The notes below the pieces were generated by a model. It was not told where the DNA came from. It searched no databases and was given only the letters and a program-made list of their open reading frames with translations. A stretch of DNA of 11,259 nucleotides, taken from Tagaea sp. (GTDB lineage Bacteria; Pseudomonadota; Alphaproteobacteria; CACIAM-22H2). Where the stretch lies: NCBI GenBank assembly GCA_023653245.1, contig JAMNXK010000028.1, forward strand, positions 1 through 11,259, given 5' to 3'. Both the position numbers and the translations under genes were made by a program. The first letter of the stretch is position 1. Each line of letters opens with the position of its first letter. Shown here one piece after another: positions 1-6,711 of this stretch.

Positions 1-488
1 AGCACCGGCTTCTGGCCCAGATCGAGCCGCGCCACCGCTTCGCCGACGCTGAGCGTCGCGATGTCGGTGGCCATTTCCGCCACGATGGGGGCGGCGGCGG
101 GTTCGGCGGGGGCGTCGAGCGCTTCGGCCTCCGGGTCGAACACGGCGTAGCGCGCGGCTTCGAAAATCGCTTCGCCGTCGTCGTGCGCCTTGCGCTTGCG
201 GTCGGCCAGACGGCCCTTGTACCGGCGCAGCCGGTGGTCGAGGCGTTCGACCGCCCCGTCGAAGGCGGCGTAGACGTCGGCGGCGGCGTGATGGCTTTGC
301 AAGGTCATGCCGCGCGTGACGTGGACCTGGATATCGGCGCGGAACAGGTGGCGCTGGCGTTCGAAGGTCACCTTGCCTTCGATGGCGCGGCCGAAATAGC
401 GATCGACCGCCACGCCCAAAGCCGAGGCGACGTGGCTGCGCAACGAATCGCCCACGTCCAGACGCTTGCCGCTTACGGAGAGCTGCAT
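1..488 (-). CDS. hpf: Ribosome hibernation promoting factor, long form (C-terminal end cut by window edge)
   Basis: This protein binds the 30S subunit and promotes inactive 70S/100S ribosome dimers in stationary phase or starvation. The visible 162 residues start MQLSVSGKRLDVGDSLRSHV and show the HPF/RaiA fold: an N-terminal beta strand, a helix, and strands around TFERQRHLFRADIHVTRG (about residues 41-58), then a helix with DVYAAFDGAVERLDHRLRRYK (69-89). An acidic, Ala/Pro-rich linker (about 115-135) follows. At about 144-161 the dimerisation domain begins (LSVGEAVARLDLGQKPVL) and runs off the left edge. This linker plus second domain marks the long form, so roughly 30 residues are probably missing. 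The ATG at 486-488 is the first Met of the domain, and I see no good Shine-Dalgarno sequence. It lies 213 bases downstream of rpoN, the usual alphaproteobacterial neighbour, and has its own promoter candidate. Confidence 0.93.
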   Translation of the reverse strand, partial: MQLSVSGKRLDVGDSLRSHVASALGVAVDRYFGRAIEGKVTFERQRHLFRADIQVHVTRGMTLQSHHAAADVYAAFDGAVERLDHRLRRYKGRLADRKRKAHDDGEAIFEAARYAVFDPEAEALDAPAEPAAAPIVAEMATDIATLSVGEAVARLDLGQKPV

Positions 489-577
489 GATTGTGCCGTG
501 TTTCGGTTGTCGAGGAGGGGCGGGGTCGCGCCGTCCGTGAAGGAGAAGGGAGCCGCCCGGCGGCCGAATTCGGCGGC

Positions 578-607
578 ACCATAGGTGCGTGGCTTCGAGC
601 AAGTCAA
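578..607 (-). promoter_or_regulatory. Sigma-70-type promoter candidate for hpf
   Basis: On the minus strand TTGACT (602-607) is followed after 18 bases by TATGGT (578-583). Initiation would fall near 571, giving a leader of about 80 bases before the hpf ATG. A perfect 12-bp palindrome, GCCGAATTCGGC, at 563-574 lies at the predicted start site. This promoter would let hpf be expressed independently of the rpoN transcript. It is a prediction from hexamer match and spacing only. Confidence 0.5.
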
Positions 608-701
608 GGCGGGCGTCCGGTTTGGGGCCATCGTTCTCGCGACCTTGTATGGTAAGCGTGCGCCCGCGCCCGGCGAGGGTCAAGAATTATCGGCTAAGCC
701 T

Positions 702-2240
702 TTAGAAAGCCGAACTTTTCTCGCGGCGGCGCTGGACCGACGAGGCGATCCCCAAGGCTTCGCGATACTTGGCCACGGTGCGTCTTGCGATATCGATGCC
801 ATCGGTCTTCAAAAGCTCGACGATGCGGTCGTCGGACAGGATTTCGGCGGGCTTCTCGGCTTCGATCAGGGTCTTGATGCGGTCGCGCACCGCCTCGGCC
901 GAATGCGCGTCGCCGCCGCCCGAGGCGGGGATCGACGAGGTGAAGAAGTACTTGAGCTCGAAGATGCCGTGCGGCGTGGAAATGAACTTGTTGGTCGTCA
1001 CGCGGCTGACGGTCGATTCGTGCATGTCGATGGCTTCGGCGATGTCGCGCAAGACCAGCGGCTTCAGGTGGCGCACGCCGCGGCGGAAGAACCCGTCTTG
1101 CTGGCGCACGAGTTCGACCGACACTTTCAGGATGGTCTGCGCGCGCTGATGCAGCGACTTGACCAGCCAATTGGCCGAATGCAGGCGCTCGGCGATGAAT
1201 TCCTTGTCGGACTTCTTGTTGCCGGCGGAAGTCACGCGCGCGAGATAGCGCGTATTGACCAGCACGCGCGGCAGCGTGTCCTGGTTGAGCTCGACGATCC
1301 AGCTGCGGTCGGGCGCCAGGCGCATCAGCACGTCGGGCACGATGGGCTGCGCCTCGACGCCGTCGAAGGCGAGGCCGGGCTTGGGATCGAGCGAGCGGAT
1401 CTCCGCGACCATGCCCGCGAGATCCTCGGCGTCGACGCCGCAGATCCGCATCAGCGCGTTCGCGTCGCGCTTGGCGAGCAGCTCGAGATTTTCGAGCAGC
1501 GCCGCCATCGCCGGATCCAGGCGGTCGCGCTCGGCGAGCTGGAGCGACAGACACTCCTTGAGCGAGCGCGCCATCACGCCGGGCGGATCGAATTTCTGGC
1601 AGCCTTTGAGGACCGTCTCGACGCGGGCTTCGTCGATGCCGAGCTTGTCGGCGAGCTCGGAAAGCGGCGCCGAAAGATAACCGCTATCCTCCATCAGATC
1701 GATCAGGCGCGCGGCGATCACGCGATCGACCGGATCGGCGAAATCCACGCCCGCCTGGTCGAGCAGATGCTCGCGCAAGGATTTGGGCTTCTGCAGCGTC
1801 TGTTCGAGGCCGAACTCCGAATCCTCGAAATCCGAGCGTCCGCCCGAGCCTTTCCACTCGCCCAGGAATTCGCCCTCGCCGCTGCCGGTCTCGCCGGGGC
1901 CTTGCGCGTGCGAATTGTCGTAGTCGACGTCCAGCGGCGCATCGCCCGCCGCTTCGGTCTTGGCATCGACGCGCTCCAGGATGCGGTCGTCGCCGTTCAT
2001 GTGGCGCTCGTCGGTGGCCGCCTCGGACGCGGCGAGTTCGGGGCGCTCCATCTCGGGGGCCGCACTCTCCGCGCCCGGCTCGTCGCGTTCGAGCAGCGGG
2101 TTCTGGGCGAGCTCCTCTTCGACGAAGGCCGCGACTTCGAGATTGGAAAGCTGCAGCAGCTTGATCGCCTGCTGCAGCTGCGGGGTCATCACCAGCTGCT
2201 GGGACTGGCGCAGATCCAGGCGCGGGGCGAGCCGGTTCAC
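702..2240 (-). CDS. rpoN: RNA polymerase sigma-54 factor
   Basis: This sigma factor directs RNA polymerase to -24/-12 promoters and needs AAA+ enhancer-binding activators. The 512 residues show the full family layout. Region I is Gln/Leu-rich (LRQSQQLVMTPQLQQAIKLL, residues about 10-29). An acidic linker (about 50-130) is rich in Asp, Glu, Gly and Ser. The core-binding region follows, then the helix-turn-helix around DIAEAIDMHESTVSRVTT (399-416), and the RpoN box ARRTVAKYRE (485-494), the family signature that reads the -24 element. Length fits the family (about 480-520). I chose the GTG at 2238-2240, which gives MNRLAPRLDLRQSQQ; it overlaps the lptB stop by four bases (GTGA). The frame stays open further upstream, but that part is lptB read out of frame. 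No strong Shine-Dalgarno is visible, which suggests translational coupling to lptB. Confidence 0.97.
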   Translation of the reverse strand: MNRLAPRLDLRQSQQLVMTPQLQQAIKLLQLSNLEVAAFVEEELAQNPLLERDEPGAESAAPEMERPELAASEAATDERHMNGDDRILERVDAKTEAAGDAPLDVDYDNSHAQGPGETGSGEGEFLGEWKGSGGRSDFEDSEFGLEQTLQKPKSLREHLLDQAGVDFADPVDRVIAARLIDLMEDSGYLSAPLSELADKLGIDEARVETVLKGCQKFDPPGVMARSLKECLSLQLAERDRLDPAMAALLENLELLAKRDANALMRICGVDAEDLAGMVAEIRSLDPKPGLAFDGVEAQPIVPDVLMRLAPDRSWIVELNQDTLPRVLVNTRYLARVTSAGNKKSDKEFIAERLHSANWLVKSLHQRAQTILKVSVELVRQQDGFFRRGVRHLKPLVLRDIAEAIDMHESTVSRVTTNKFISTPHGIFELKYFFTSSIPASGGGDAHSAEAVRDRIKTLIEAEKPAEILSDDRIVELLKTDGIDIARRTVAKYREALGIASSVQRRREKSSAF

Positions 2241-3031
2241 AGCGAGAATCTTTCGCCCAGATAGACCCGGCGCACGTCGGCCGAGGCGACGATTTCGCCC
2301 GGCGCGCCCTCCATCAGCACTTGGCCGTCGTGCAGGATGTAGGCGCGGTCGACGATCTCGAGCGTCTCGCGCACGTTGTGATCGGTGATCAGCACGCCGA
2401 TGCCGCGATCCTTGAGATGGCTGACCAGATCGCGGATGTCGCCCACGGCGATGGGATCGATGCCGGCGAGCGGCTCGTCGAGCAGCACGAAATGCGGCTG
2501 CGAGGCCAAAGCCCGCGCGATCTCCACGCGCCGGCGCTCGCCGCCCGACAGCGCGAGGGCGGGCGTGCGGCGCAAATGGGTGATCGAGAACTCGGCCAGC
2601 AGCTCGGCCAACGCGGCCTCGCGCCGGTCGCGCTCGGGCTCGACCAGTTCGAGCACGGCGCGGATGTTCTGCTCGACCGTCAGGCCGCGGAAGATCGAAG
2701 TCTCCTGCGGCAGATAGCCGATGCCCAGGCGCGCGCGGCGATACATCGGCAGATCGGTCACGTCCACGCCGTCGAGCAGGATCTCGCCGTAATCGGGCGC
2801 GATCAGGCCGGTGATCATGTAAAAGCACGTGGTCTTGCCGGCGCCGTTGGGCCCGAGCAGCCCGACCGCTTCGCCGCGCTGGACCCCGAGGCTCACGTCG
2901 CGCACCACCGGGCGGCCTTTGAAGCGCTTGCCGAGTTTGCGCGCGACCAAGCCCGGATTGCCGGCGACGACGGTCAGCTCGGGCTCGCCCGAGGCGGTGC
3001 GCACCGGATGCGGGGGCGGCGGCGCGCTCAT
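2237..3031 (-). CDS. lptB: LPS export ABC transporter ATP-binding protein LptB
   Basis: This is the cytoplasmic ATPase that, with LptF and LptG, extracts lipopolysaccharide from the inner membrane and drives it along the Lpt bridge. The 264 residues contain Walker A GPNGAGKTT (60-68), a Q-loop glutamine in YLPQE (Q109), the ABC signature LSGGE (161-165), Walker B FVLLDEP (181-187, catalytic Glu186) and the switch histidine in TDHNV (H218). GLIAPDYGEILLDG and YLPQETSIFRGLTVEQNI are typical of LptB rather than of other ABC ATPases. About 25 extra Pro/Ser-rich residues precede the domain compared with the E. coli protein. The ATG at 3029-3031 overlaps the lptA stop (ATGA), and the stop overlaps the rpoN start. 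LptF and LptG are not encoded in the window, which is usual. Confidence 0.97.
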   Translation of the reverse strand: MSAPPPPHPVRTASGEPELTVVAGNPGLVARKLGKRFKGRPVVRDVSLGVQRGEAVGLLGPNGAGKTTCFYMITGLIAPDYGEILLDGVDVTDLPMYRRARLGIGYLPQETSIFRGLTVEQNIRAVLELVEPERDRREAALAELLAEFSITHLRRTPALALSGGERRRVEIARALASQPHFVLLDEPLAGIDPIAVGDIRDLVSHLKDRGIGVLITDHNVRETLEIVDRAYILHDGQVLMEGAPGEIVASADVRRVYLGERFSL

Positions 3032-3930
3032 CGTTGCGGCGCGCCCGCGCGCGGCGGCTGCTGGGCTTGCTGGGGCACGAACAGCCCGCGCACGCGGCCG
3101 TCGCCGCCCTCGGCGGGGCGCGAGAGCAGGCGCGACACGCCGGTGTTGTTGTTCACTTCGGCGAAATCGCCGGCGAGCTGGTTGTCCCCGCGCGTGAGCC
3201 GCACGTTGCCGGCGAGCTGCGCGATGCCGGTTTCCATGTTGTAGACGCCGCGGTCGCCGCGCGCGATTTCGGTGGGCGTGGAGACGTGCACGTTGCCGAA
3301 GGATTCGACGCGCTTGAGGCGCTGGTTTTCGGGCGCGGTCGAAGGGGGGGCTTGCGCGCGCGCGGGCTGGCGCTGGCCGGCGCGCTGGGGGGCTTGGGCG
3401 CGCGGCGCGGGCGGGCCGAAATAGGCGGTCATCACGTCGGCGGTCATGCGCCGGTCGCCGGAGACGACGATGGCGTTGCCGCGCGCCACCGCGATTTCGC
3501 GCTTGCCGTGATACTCGAGCGAATCGCGCGCGGTGATCGTATCGGACGGCGTGACCAGCCGCAGCGCGCGCCCGGTGACGACCATCGTGTCGCTCTCGAC
3601 GTCGAAGATGCCGCGATCGCCGAACACGGTCTGCGTCGCGGTGGCGATGCGCACGTTGCCCATCGCTTCGTAGCGGAAAATCTCGGTGCCGCCCGCCGCC
3701 GCCTGGCGGTACCAGGCGATCAGGCGGTCGGCGCGCACGGTCGTATCGCCCTGGCGCGCGGCCGCGTCGCCGGTGGCGACGTAACGCTGCGCGTCGCGGT
3801 CCCACTCGATGCCCTGGCGCGCGGTGATCTCGATCGGTTGGCCCGAGCCGCCCGAGCCGAGATTGAGCGCTTGCCCGTGCGCGAGGACGGGCGCGAGCGC
3901 GATCAGCAAGGCGAGCGTGCGGGCGATCAT
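3028..3930 (-). CDS. lptA: Periplasmic LPS transport protein LptA (OstA-like)
   Basis: LptA forms the beta-jellyroll bridge that carries lipopolysaccharide across the periplasm between LptC and LptD. The 300 residues start with a Sec signal peptide (MIARTLALLIALAPVLAHG, cleavage likely near residues 17-20). Repeated OstA-type strands follow: IEITARQGIEWDRDAQRYVATGD, GNVRIATATQTVFGDRGIFD (91-110), and GNVHVSTPTEIARGDRGVYN (212-231) with AQLAGNVRLTRGDNQLAGD behind it. A Pro/Ala/Gln/Arg-rich stretch at about 173-203 interrupts the fold, and a Gln/Pro-rich tail ends the protein. It is much longer than E. coli LptA (about 185 residues) because of these segments and extra strands. The ATG at 3928-3930 overlaps the lptC stop (ATGA) and is the first Met giving a signal peptide; longer open frame upstream overlaps lptC and is not real. 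Confidence 0.92.
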   Translation of the reverse strand: MIARTLALLIALAPVLAHGQALNLGSGGSGQPIEITARQGIEWDRDAQRYVATGDAAARQGDTTVRADRLIAWYRQAAAGGTEIFRYEAMGNVRIATATQTVFGDRGIFDVESDTMVVTGRALRLVTPSDTITARDSLEYHGKREIAVARGNAIVVSGDRRMTADVMTAYFGPPAPRAQAPQRAGQRQPARAQAPPSTAPENQRLKRVESFGNVHVSTPTEIARGDRGVYNMETGIAQLAGNVRLTRGDNQLAGDFAEVNNNTGVSRLLSRPAEGGDGRVRGLFVPQQAQQPPRAGAPQR

Positions 3931-4724
3931 CGTGCGGCGCCGCCCGGCGGACGCGCCGGCCCCGGCGCGGGTGCGGCGGCGTTCTGCGGCGGCCTTCCCG
4001 GCGTGACGCGCGGGCTCGGATAGAGCACGACGCGCGCGGGCCCGACGACCTCGACCCGCTGGCCGCGGTCGTGGATGCGGAAGCCTTCGCCTTCGAGCAG
4101 CGAGTTCGGGCCTTGGCCGCGCACGCGCGTATCGCCCGAGGCGAATCCCTTGTCGAGATCGACCCGCGCCGCGTCGGTCGAAATCTCGTAGCCGCCGTCG
4201 TGGAACAGCTGGACGCCGCCGGCGAGATCGAGCGACTTGCCCGTCTGGTGATAGACGCCGCGATCGGCCGACATGGCCAGCCACGCGCCCTGGGTCAGCT
4301 GGATGTCGCCTTGCGGTGCGACCAGATCTGTCGCCTCCGACGAGCCGCGGGCTTGCGAGGCTTGATCGGCGACGATGGTGAAAGGCTGGGATTGCTCGTC
4401 CACGCCCACGTAGCGCGGCTGGACCATGCGCAGATTCTCGAGATCCTCGATGGTCACCTGCACGGGCACGAGGCGGAAGCGCTGGTCGAGCGGATTGAGC
4501 TGCGGCCAGATCAGCACCAGCGTGGCCAAGCCCAGCGCCACGGCGGGCAGCGCGAATTTCAGCAGCCCGACCATCTGGCTGTAGAGCGTCGAATGCGCGC
4601 GCTTCTCGCCCGGTGCGAGCCCCGCGAGCCGGGCGCGCGGCCGCGCTTGCTCCTCGCCCGCCGCGCGCGGCACCGGCACGGGGCGCTTCACGCCGGCGAA
4701 ATCCTCGCGCGCCGGATCGGCCAT
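3927..4724 (-). CDS. lptC: LPS export system protein LptC
   Basis: LptC is a bitopic inner-membrane protein that receives lipopolysaccharide from LptB2FG and passes it to LptA. The 265 residues have a cytoplasmic N-terminus of about 50 residues rich in Arg, Pro and Ala, one membrane segment (about 53-73, containing LLKFALPAVALGLATLVLIW), then a periplasmic beta domain with LptC/OstA-like repeats: YVGVDEQSQPFTIVADQA, GDIQLTQGAWLAMSADRGVY (139-158), LDLAGGVQLFHDGGYEISTD (166-184) and a strand near GQRVEVVGPARVVLYP. The last 30 residues are a Pro/Ala-rich tail. E. coli LptC is about 190 residues, so both ends are extended here. The ATG at 4722-4724 shares one base with the kdsD stop (TGATG), and AGGGG lies seven bases upstream as a good ribosome binding site. 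Confidence 0.92.
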   Translation of the reverse strand: MADPAREDFAGVKRPVPVPRAAGEEQARPRARLAGLAPGEKRAHSTLYSQMVGLLKFALPAVALGLATLVLIWPQLNPLDQRFRLVPVQVTIEDLENLRMVQPRYVGVDEQSQPFTIVADQASQARGSSEATDLVAPQGDIQLTQGAWLAMSADRGVYHQTGKSLDLAGGVQLFHDGGYEISTDAARVDLDKGFASGDTRVRGQGPNSLLEGEGFRIHDRGQRVEVVGPARVVLYPSPRVTPGRPPQNAAAPAPGPARPPGGAAR

Positions 4725-5716
4725 CACGCCACCCCTTCGCGCAGCAAGTCGTGGATATGGACGATGCCGACGGGCCGGGCGTTCTCGCACACCAGCACGG
4801 CGGTGATCTGGCGCGCGTTCATCGTGGCCAGCGCTTCGAGCGCCAGCGCGTCGGGCGCCACGCTCAACGGCGCGCGCGTCATCACTTCGTCGACCGTCAG
4901 CGACAGAAGGTCGCCGCCCATATGCCGGCGCAAATCGCCGTCGGTGACGATGCCCGCGAGCGCGCCTTGCGCATCGACCACGGCCGTGCAGCCGAAGCGC
5001 TTGGCGGTGATCTCCAGCACCGCTTGGGCCATGCGCGTGCCCGTTCGCACCACCGGCGGATCGGCATGCATCAGCTCCGATATCTTGGCCAGACGCTTGC
5101 CAAGCGAACCGCGCGGATGGAAATCGCGGAACGCGTCGGCGGTGAAGCCGCGCCGCGCCATCGTCGCCACCGCGAGCGCGTCGCCGAGTGCGAGCATGAT
5201 CGTGGTCGATGTCGTGGGGGCGAGCCCGACCGCGCAAGCTTCTTCCGCCGCCGGCAGTTTGAGGATCGCGTCGGCGGCCTGGCCCAGGGCCGAGTCCGCG
5301 CGCGCGGTCATCGCGATCAGCGGAATGCGGAAGCGGCGCGTATACGCCACCAGATCGGTCATCTCGGCGGTCTCGCCGGAATTCGACAAGGCGAGCACCG
5401 CGTCGCCCGCGCGGATCATCCCGAGATCGCCGTGGCTCGCTTCGGCGGGATGGACGAACTGCGCGGCCGTCCCCGTCGAGGCGAAAGTCGCCGCGATCTT
5501 GCGCGCGACATGGCCCGATTTGCCCATGCCCGAGACGATCAACCGGCCTTTGATCGCGGCGATCAGGTCGAGCGCATGGGTCAACGCCGCGTCGAGCCCC
5601 GCCTCCAGGGCTTCGAGCCCGGCGCGCTCGGTGGCGATCGCCTTGCGCGCGACGGCCAAATCGGCCGCAATGCGGCCGGCGTCGATCGCCATGGGTTTGG
5701 GGTGCGAAGCGTTCAT
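4724..5716 (-). CDS. kdsD: D-arabinose-5-phosphate isomerase (KdsD/KpsF family)
   Basis: This enzyme converts D-ribulose 5-phosphate to D-arabinose 5-phosphate, the first step towards Kdo, the inner-core sugar of lipopolysaccharide. The 330 residues match the family length. A SIS sugar-isomerase domain comes first: GMGKSGHVARKIAATFASTG (63-82), HPAEASHGDLGM (89-100), the phosphate-binding SNSGET (111-116), EEAC (158-161), LAPTTSTT (165-172) and FHPRGSLG (199-206). By alignment from memory with E. coli KdsD, catalytic residues correspond to Lys66, Glu115, Glu159 and His200. Two CBS domains follow (about 215-268 and 275-328). It heads the kdsD-lptCAB-rpoN run and overlaps lptC by one base. No Shine-Dalgarno precedes the ATG at 5714-5716, and the promoter lies so close that the message may be leaderless. 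Met9 is an alternative start but also lacks a ribosome binding site. Confidence 0.96.
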   Translation of the reverse strand: MNASHPKPMAIDAGRIAADLAVARKAIATERAGLEALEAGLDAALTHALDLIAAIKGRLIVSGMGKSGHVARKIAATFASTGTAAQFVHPAEASHGDLGMIRAGDAVLALSNSGETAEMTDLVAYTRRFRIPLIAMTARADSALGQAADAILKLPAAEEACAVGLAPTTSTTIMLALGDALAVATMARRGFTADAFRDFHPRGSLGKRLAKISELMHADPPVVRTGTRMAQAVLEITAKRFGCTAVVDAQGALAGIVTDGDLRRHMGGDLLSLTVDEVMTRAPLSVAPDALALEALATMNARQITAVLVCENARPVGIVHIHDLLREGVA

Positions 5717-5726
5717 ACAGGCAAAA

Positions 5727-5756
5727 ATTATGCCTGCGGGAGGAGGCTCAAGTCAA
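5727..5756 (-). promoter_or_regulatory. Promoter candidate for kdsD-lptCAB-rpoN, possibly leaderless
   Basis: On the minus strand TTGACT (5751-5756) and CATAAT (5727-5732) are separated by 18 bases. Only ten bases lie between the -10 hexamer and the kdsD ATG, so transcription would start about 3-5 bases before the ATG or at it. The surrounding gap (5717-5852) is the most AT-rich non-coding part of the window. Its TTGACTTG matches the -35 of the hpf promoter candidate base for base. Confidence 0.5.
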
Positions 5757-5831
5757 CCAAGATAAAGCTTTGTTAAGTATCGTAAAATTCCGGATTCGGG
5801 AAAACGCGAGTGTGTCGAGTCGCATTCCCTC

Positions 5832-5848
5832 ATGCTGCGGCGCAGCAT
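5832..5848. repeat. Perfect inverted repeat just after the nrnC stop
   Basis: ATGCTGCG and CGCAGCAT form an 8-bp perfect inverted repeat around one central base, starting 4 bases past the nrnC stop. On the plus strand it is followed by TTTT (5848-5851), but no plus-strand gene needs a terminator here. On the minus strand, the direction of nrnC, no T-run follows. It may stabilise the 3' end of the nrnC message or be a protein binding site; its role is unclear. Confidence 0.4.
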
Positions 5849-5852
5849 TTTC

Positions 5853-6464
5853 TCAATGCGCGAAGATGTCATCCTCGTCCCAGCCGAGCAGGTCGAGGGC
5901 CGCGCGGGTCGCCAGGAAGTCGAAACAGGCTTGCGCCAGATGCGTGCGGTTTTCGCGCGCCAGCATCATGTCCAGCCGTTCTTTGACCGCGTGCAGATAA
6001 AGCACGTCCGACGCCGCGTAGGCGAGCTGGGCTTGGGTCAATTCGGCCGCCCCCCAGTCGGAGCTTTGCTGCTCCTTGGACAATTCCTTGCCCGTGAGGT
6101 CGCGGACCAGATCCTTCAGCCCGTGCCGGTCGGTGAAGGTGCGCACCAGCCGGGAGGCGATCTTGGTGCAGTAGACCGGGCTGGTCTCGACGCCGAGATA
6201 TTTCCTCAAGACGGCCACGTCGAAGCGCGCGAAATGGAAGATCTTGAGCGTGGCTTTGTCGGCCAGCAGCGCCTTCAAGCGCGGCGCGGCGTATTCGCCT
6301 TGGGCCAAGCGCACGCAATGCGCGTTGCCGTCGCCGCCCGAGAGCTGGACGACGCACAAACGGTCGCGCCCGGGCTTGAGGCCCATCGTTTCGGTGTCGA
6401 TCGCGACCCCGTTGGGAAAGTGAAGCCCGGCGGGCAGATCGCCCTGATGGAGTTGAACGGCCAT
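5853..6464 (-). CDS. nrnC: NrnC-type short RNase D-family 3'-5' exoribonuclease (diribonuclease)
   Basis: This is a DEDDy-family 3'-5' exonuclease without HRDC domains. Alphaproteobacterial NrnC degrades RNA dinucleotides, including pGpG from c-di-GMP turnover, in place of oligoribonuclease. The 203 residues carry the DEDDy set: Asp23 and Glu25 in AIDTETMGL, Asp82 in IFHFARFDVAVL, and Tyr149 and Asp153 in YAASDVLYLH. The protein ends GWDEDDIFAH. From memory, the stretches HQGDLP near the N-terminus, FCTKIAS-like VYCTKIAS, DRHGLKDL, SKEQQSSDW and the C-terminal GW...DIFAH match Bartonella and Caulobacter NrnC closely, and length is the same (about 206). E. coli RNase D is about 375 residues with two HRDC domains. 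Start ATG is at 6462-6464; only a weak GGG precedes it. It lies 62 bases downstream of tRNA-Leu with a terminator between. Automated annotation would probably call it ribonuclease D. Confidence 0.88.
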   Translation of the reverse strand: MAVQLHQGDLPAGLHFPNGVAIDTETMGLKPGRDRLCVVQLSGGDGNAHCVRLAQGEYAAPRLKALLADKATLKIFHFARFDVAVLRKYLGVETSPVYCTKIASRLVRTFTDRHGLKDLVRDLTGKELSKEQQSSDWGAAELTQAQLAYAASDVLYLHAVKERLDMMLARENRTHLAQACFDFLATRAALDLLGWDEDDIFAH

Positions 6465-6474
6465 GCTGGACCCG

Positions 6475-6517
6475 AAAAGTGATCCCGCCGGGGCTCCGCG
6501 AAGAGCGCGCCGGCGGG
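6475..6517 (-). terminator. Rho-independent terminator candidate after tRNA-Leu
   Basis: CCCGCCGG (6484-6491) pairs perfectly with CCGGCGGG (6510-6517), and inside it GCTC (6493-6496) pairs with GAGC (6503-6506) around a six-base loop. On the minus strand the stem is followed within a few bases by TTTT (6475-6478). It lies about ten bases past the tRNA 3' end and ends eleven bases before the nrnC ATG, so nrnC would depend on read-through or on a promoter I cannot see. Confidence 0.6.
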
Positions 6518-6526
6518 AGGGAAACT

Positions 6527-6613
6527 TGGTGCCCGAGAGAAGACTCGAACTTCCACGACCTTTCGGCCACTAGAACCTGAATCTAGCGCGTCTACCAATT
6601 CCGCCACCCGGGC
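6527..6613 (-). tRNA. tRNA-Leu, anticodon CAG
   Basis: The 87-base gene reads GCCCGGGTGGCGGAATTGG at its 5' end, has a D-loop with GGTAGACGCG, an anticodon stem CTAGA/TCTAG around the loop TTCAGGT (anticodon CAG, reading CUG codons), a long class II variable arm (TGGCCGAAAGGTCGTG) and the T-arm GAAGTTCGAGTCTTC. The acceptor stem GCCCGGG/CTCGGGC closes with one G-U pair, and discriminator A plus CCA are encoded (TGGT at 6527-6530 on the plus strand). The long variable arm fits leucine. CUG is a frequent codon in this GC-rich DNA, so this should be a major tRNA. Confidence 0.98.
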
Positions 6614-6672
6614 ACCGGGCCGCTGATCCCGCGCTCCGAAGAACGAAGGACCGGGCAAACGCGAGGGGCGAA

Positions 6673-6701
6673 CCTCTATCCCCCCGGGGGGGCGAAGTCA
6701 A
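6673..6701 (-). promoter_or_regulatory. Promoter candidate for tRNA-Leu
   Basis: On the minus strand TTGACT (6696-6701) is followed after 17 bases by TAGAGG (6673-6678), with a predicted start about 50 bases before the mature tRNA. The -10 match is weak. The spacer contains C6G6 (6680-6691), a perfect 12-bp palindrome. The -35 lies ten bases from the -35 of the divergent plus-strand promoter candidate. Confidence 0.4.
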
Positions 6702-6711
6702 CTGGCCGCGC

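Noticed and set aside
183..584. Plus-strand frame over hpf and its upstream region
   Set aside because: It is antisense to hpf, which matches its family throughout, and has no ribosome binding site.
660..700. A rho-independent terminator after rpoN
   Set aside because: The region is GC-rich but I found no convincing stem followed by a T-run on the minus strand.
585..2264. Long plus-strand open frame (559 codons) opposite rpoN
   Set aside because: It lies antisense to a certain rpoN, has an Arg/His/Gln-rich composition typical of reverse readings of GC-rich genes, and resembles no protein I know.
4071..5776. Long plus-strand open frames opposite lptC and kdsD
   Set aside because: They are antisense to well-supported genes and show the low-complexity Arg/Ala/Ser composition of shadow frames.
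6527..6613. tRNA-Leu as an integration (att) site of a genomic island
   Set aside because: There is no integrase gene, no direct repeat of the tRNA 3' end in the window, and both flanks hold ordinary housekeeping genes.
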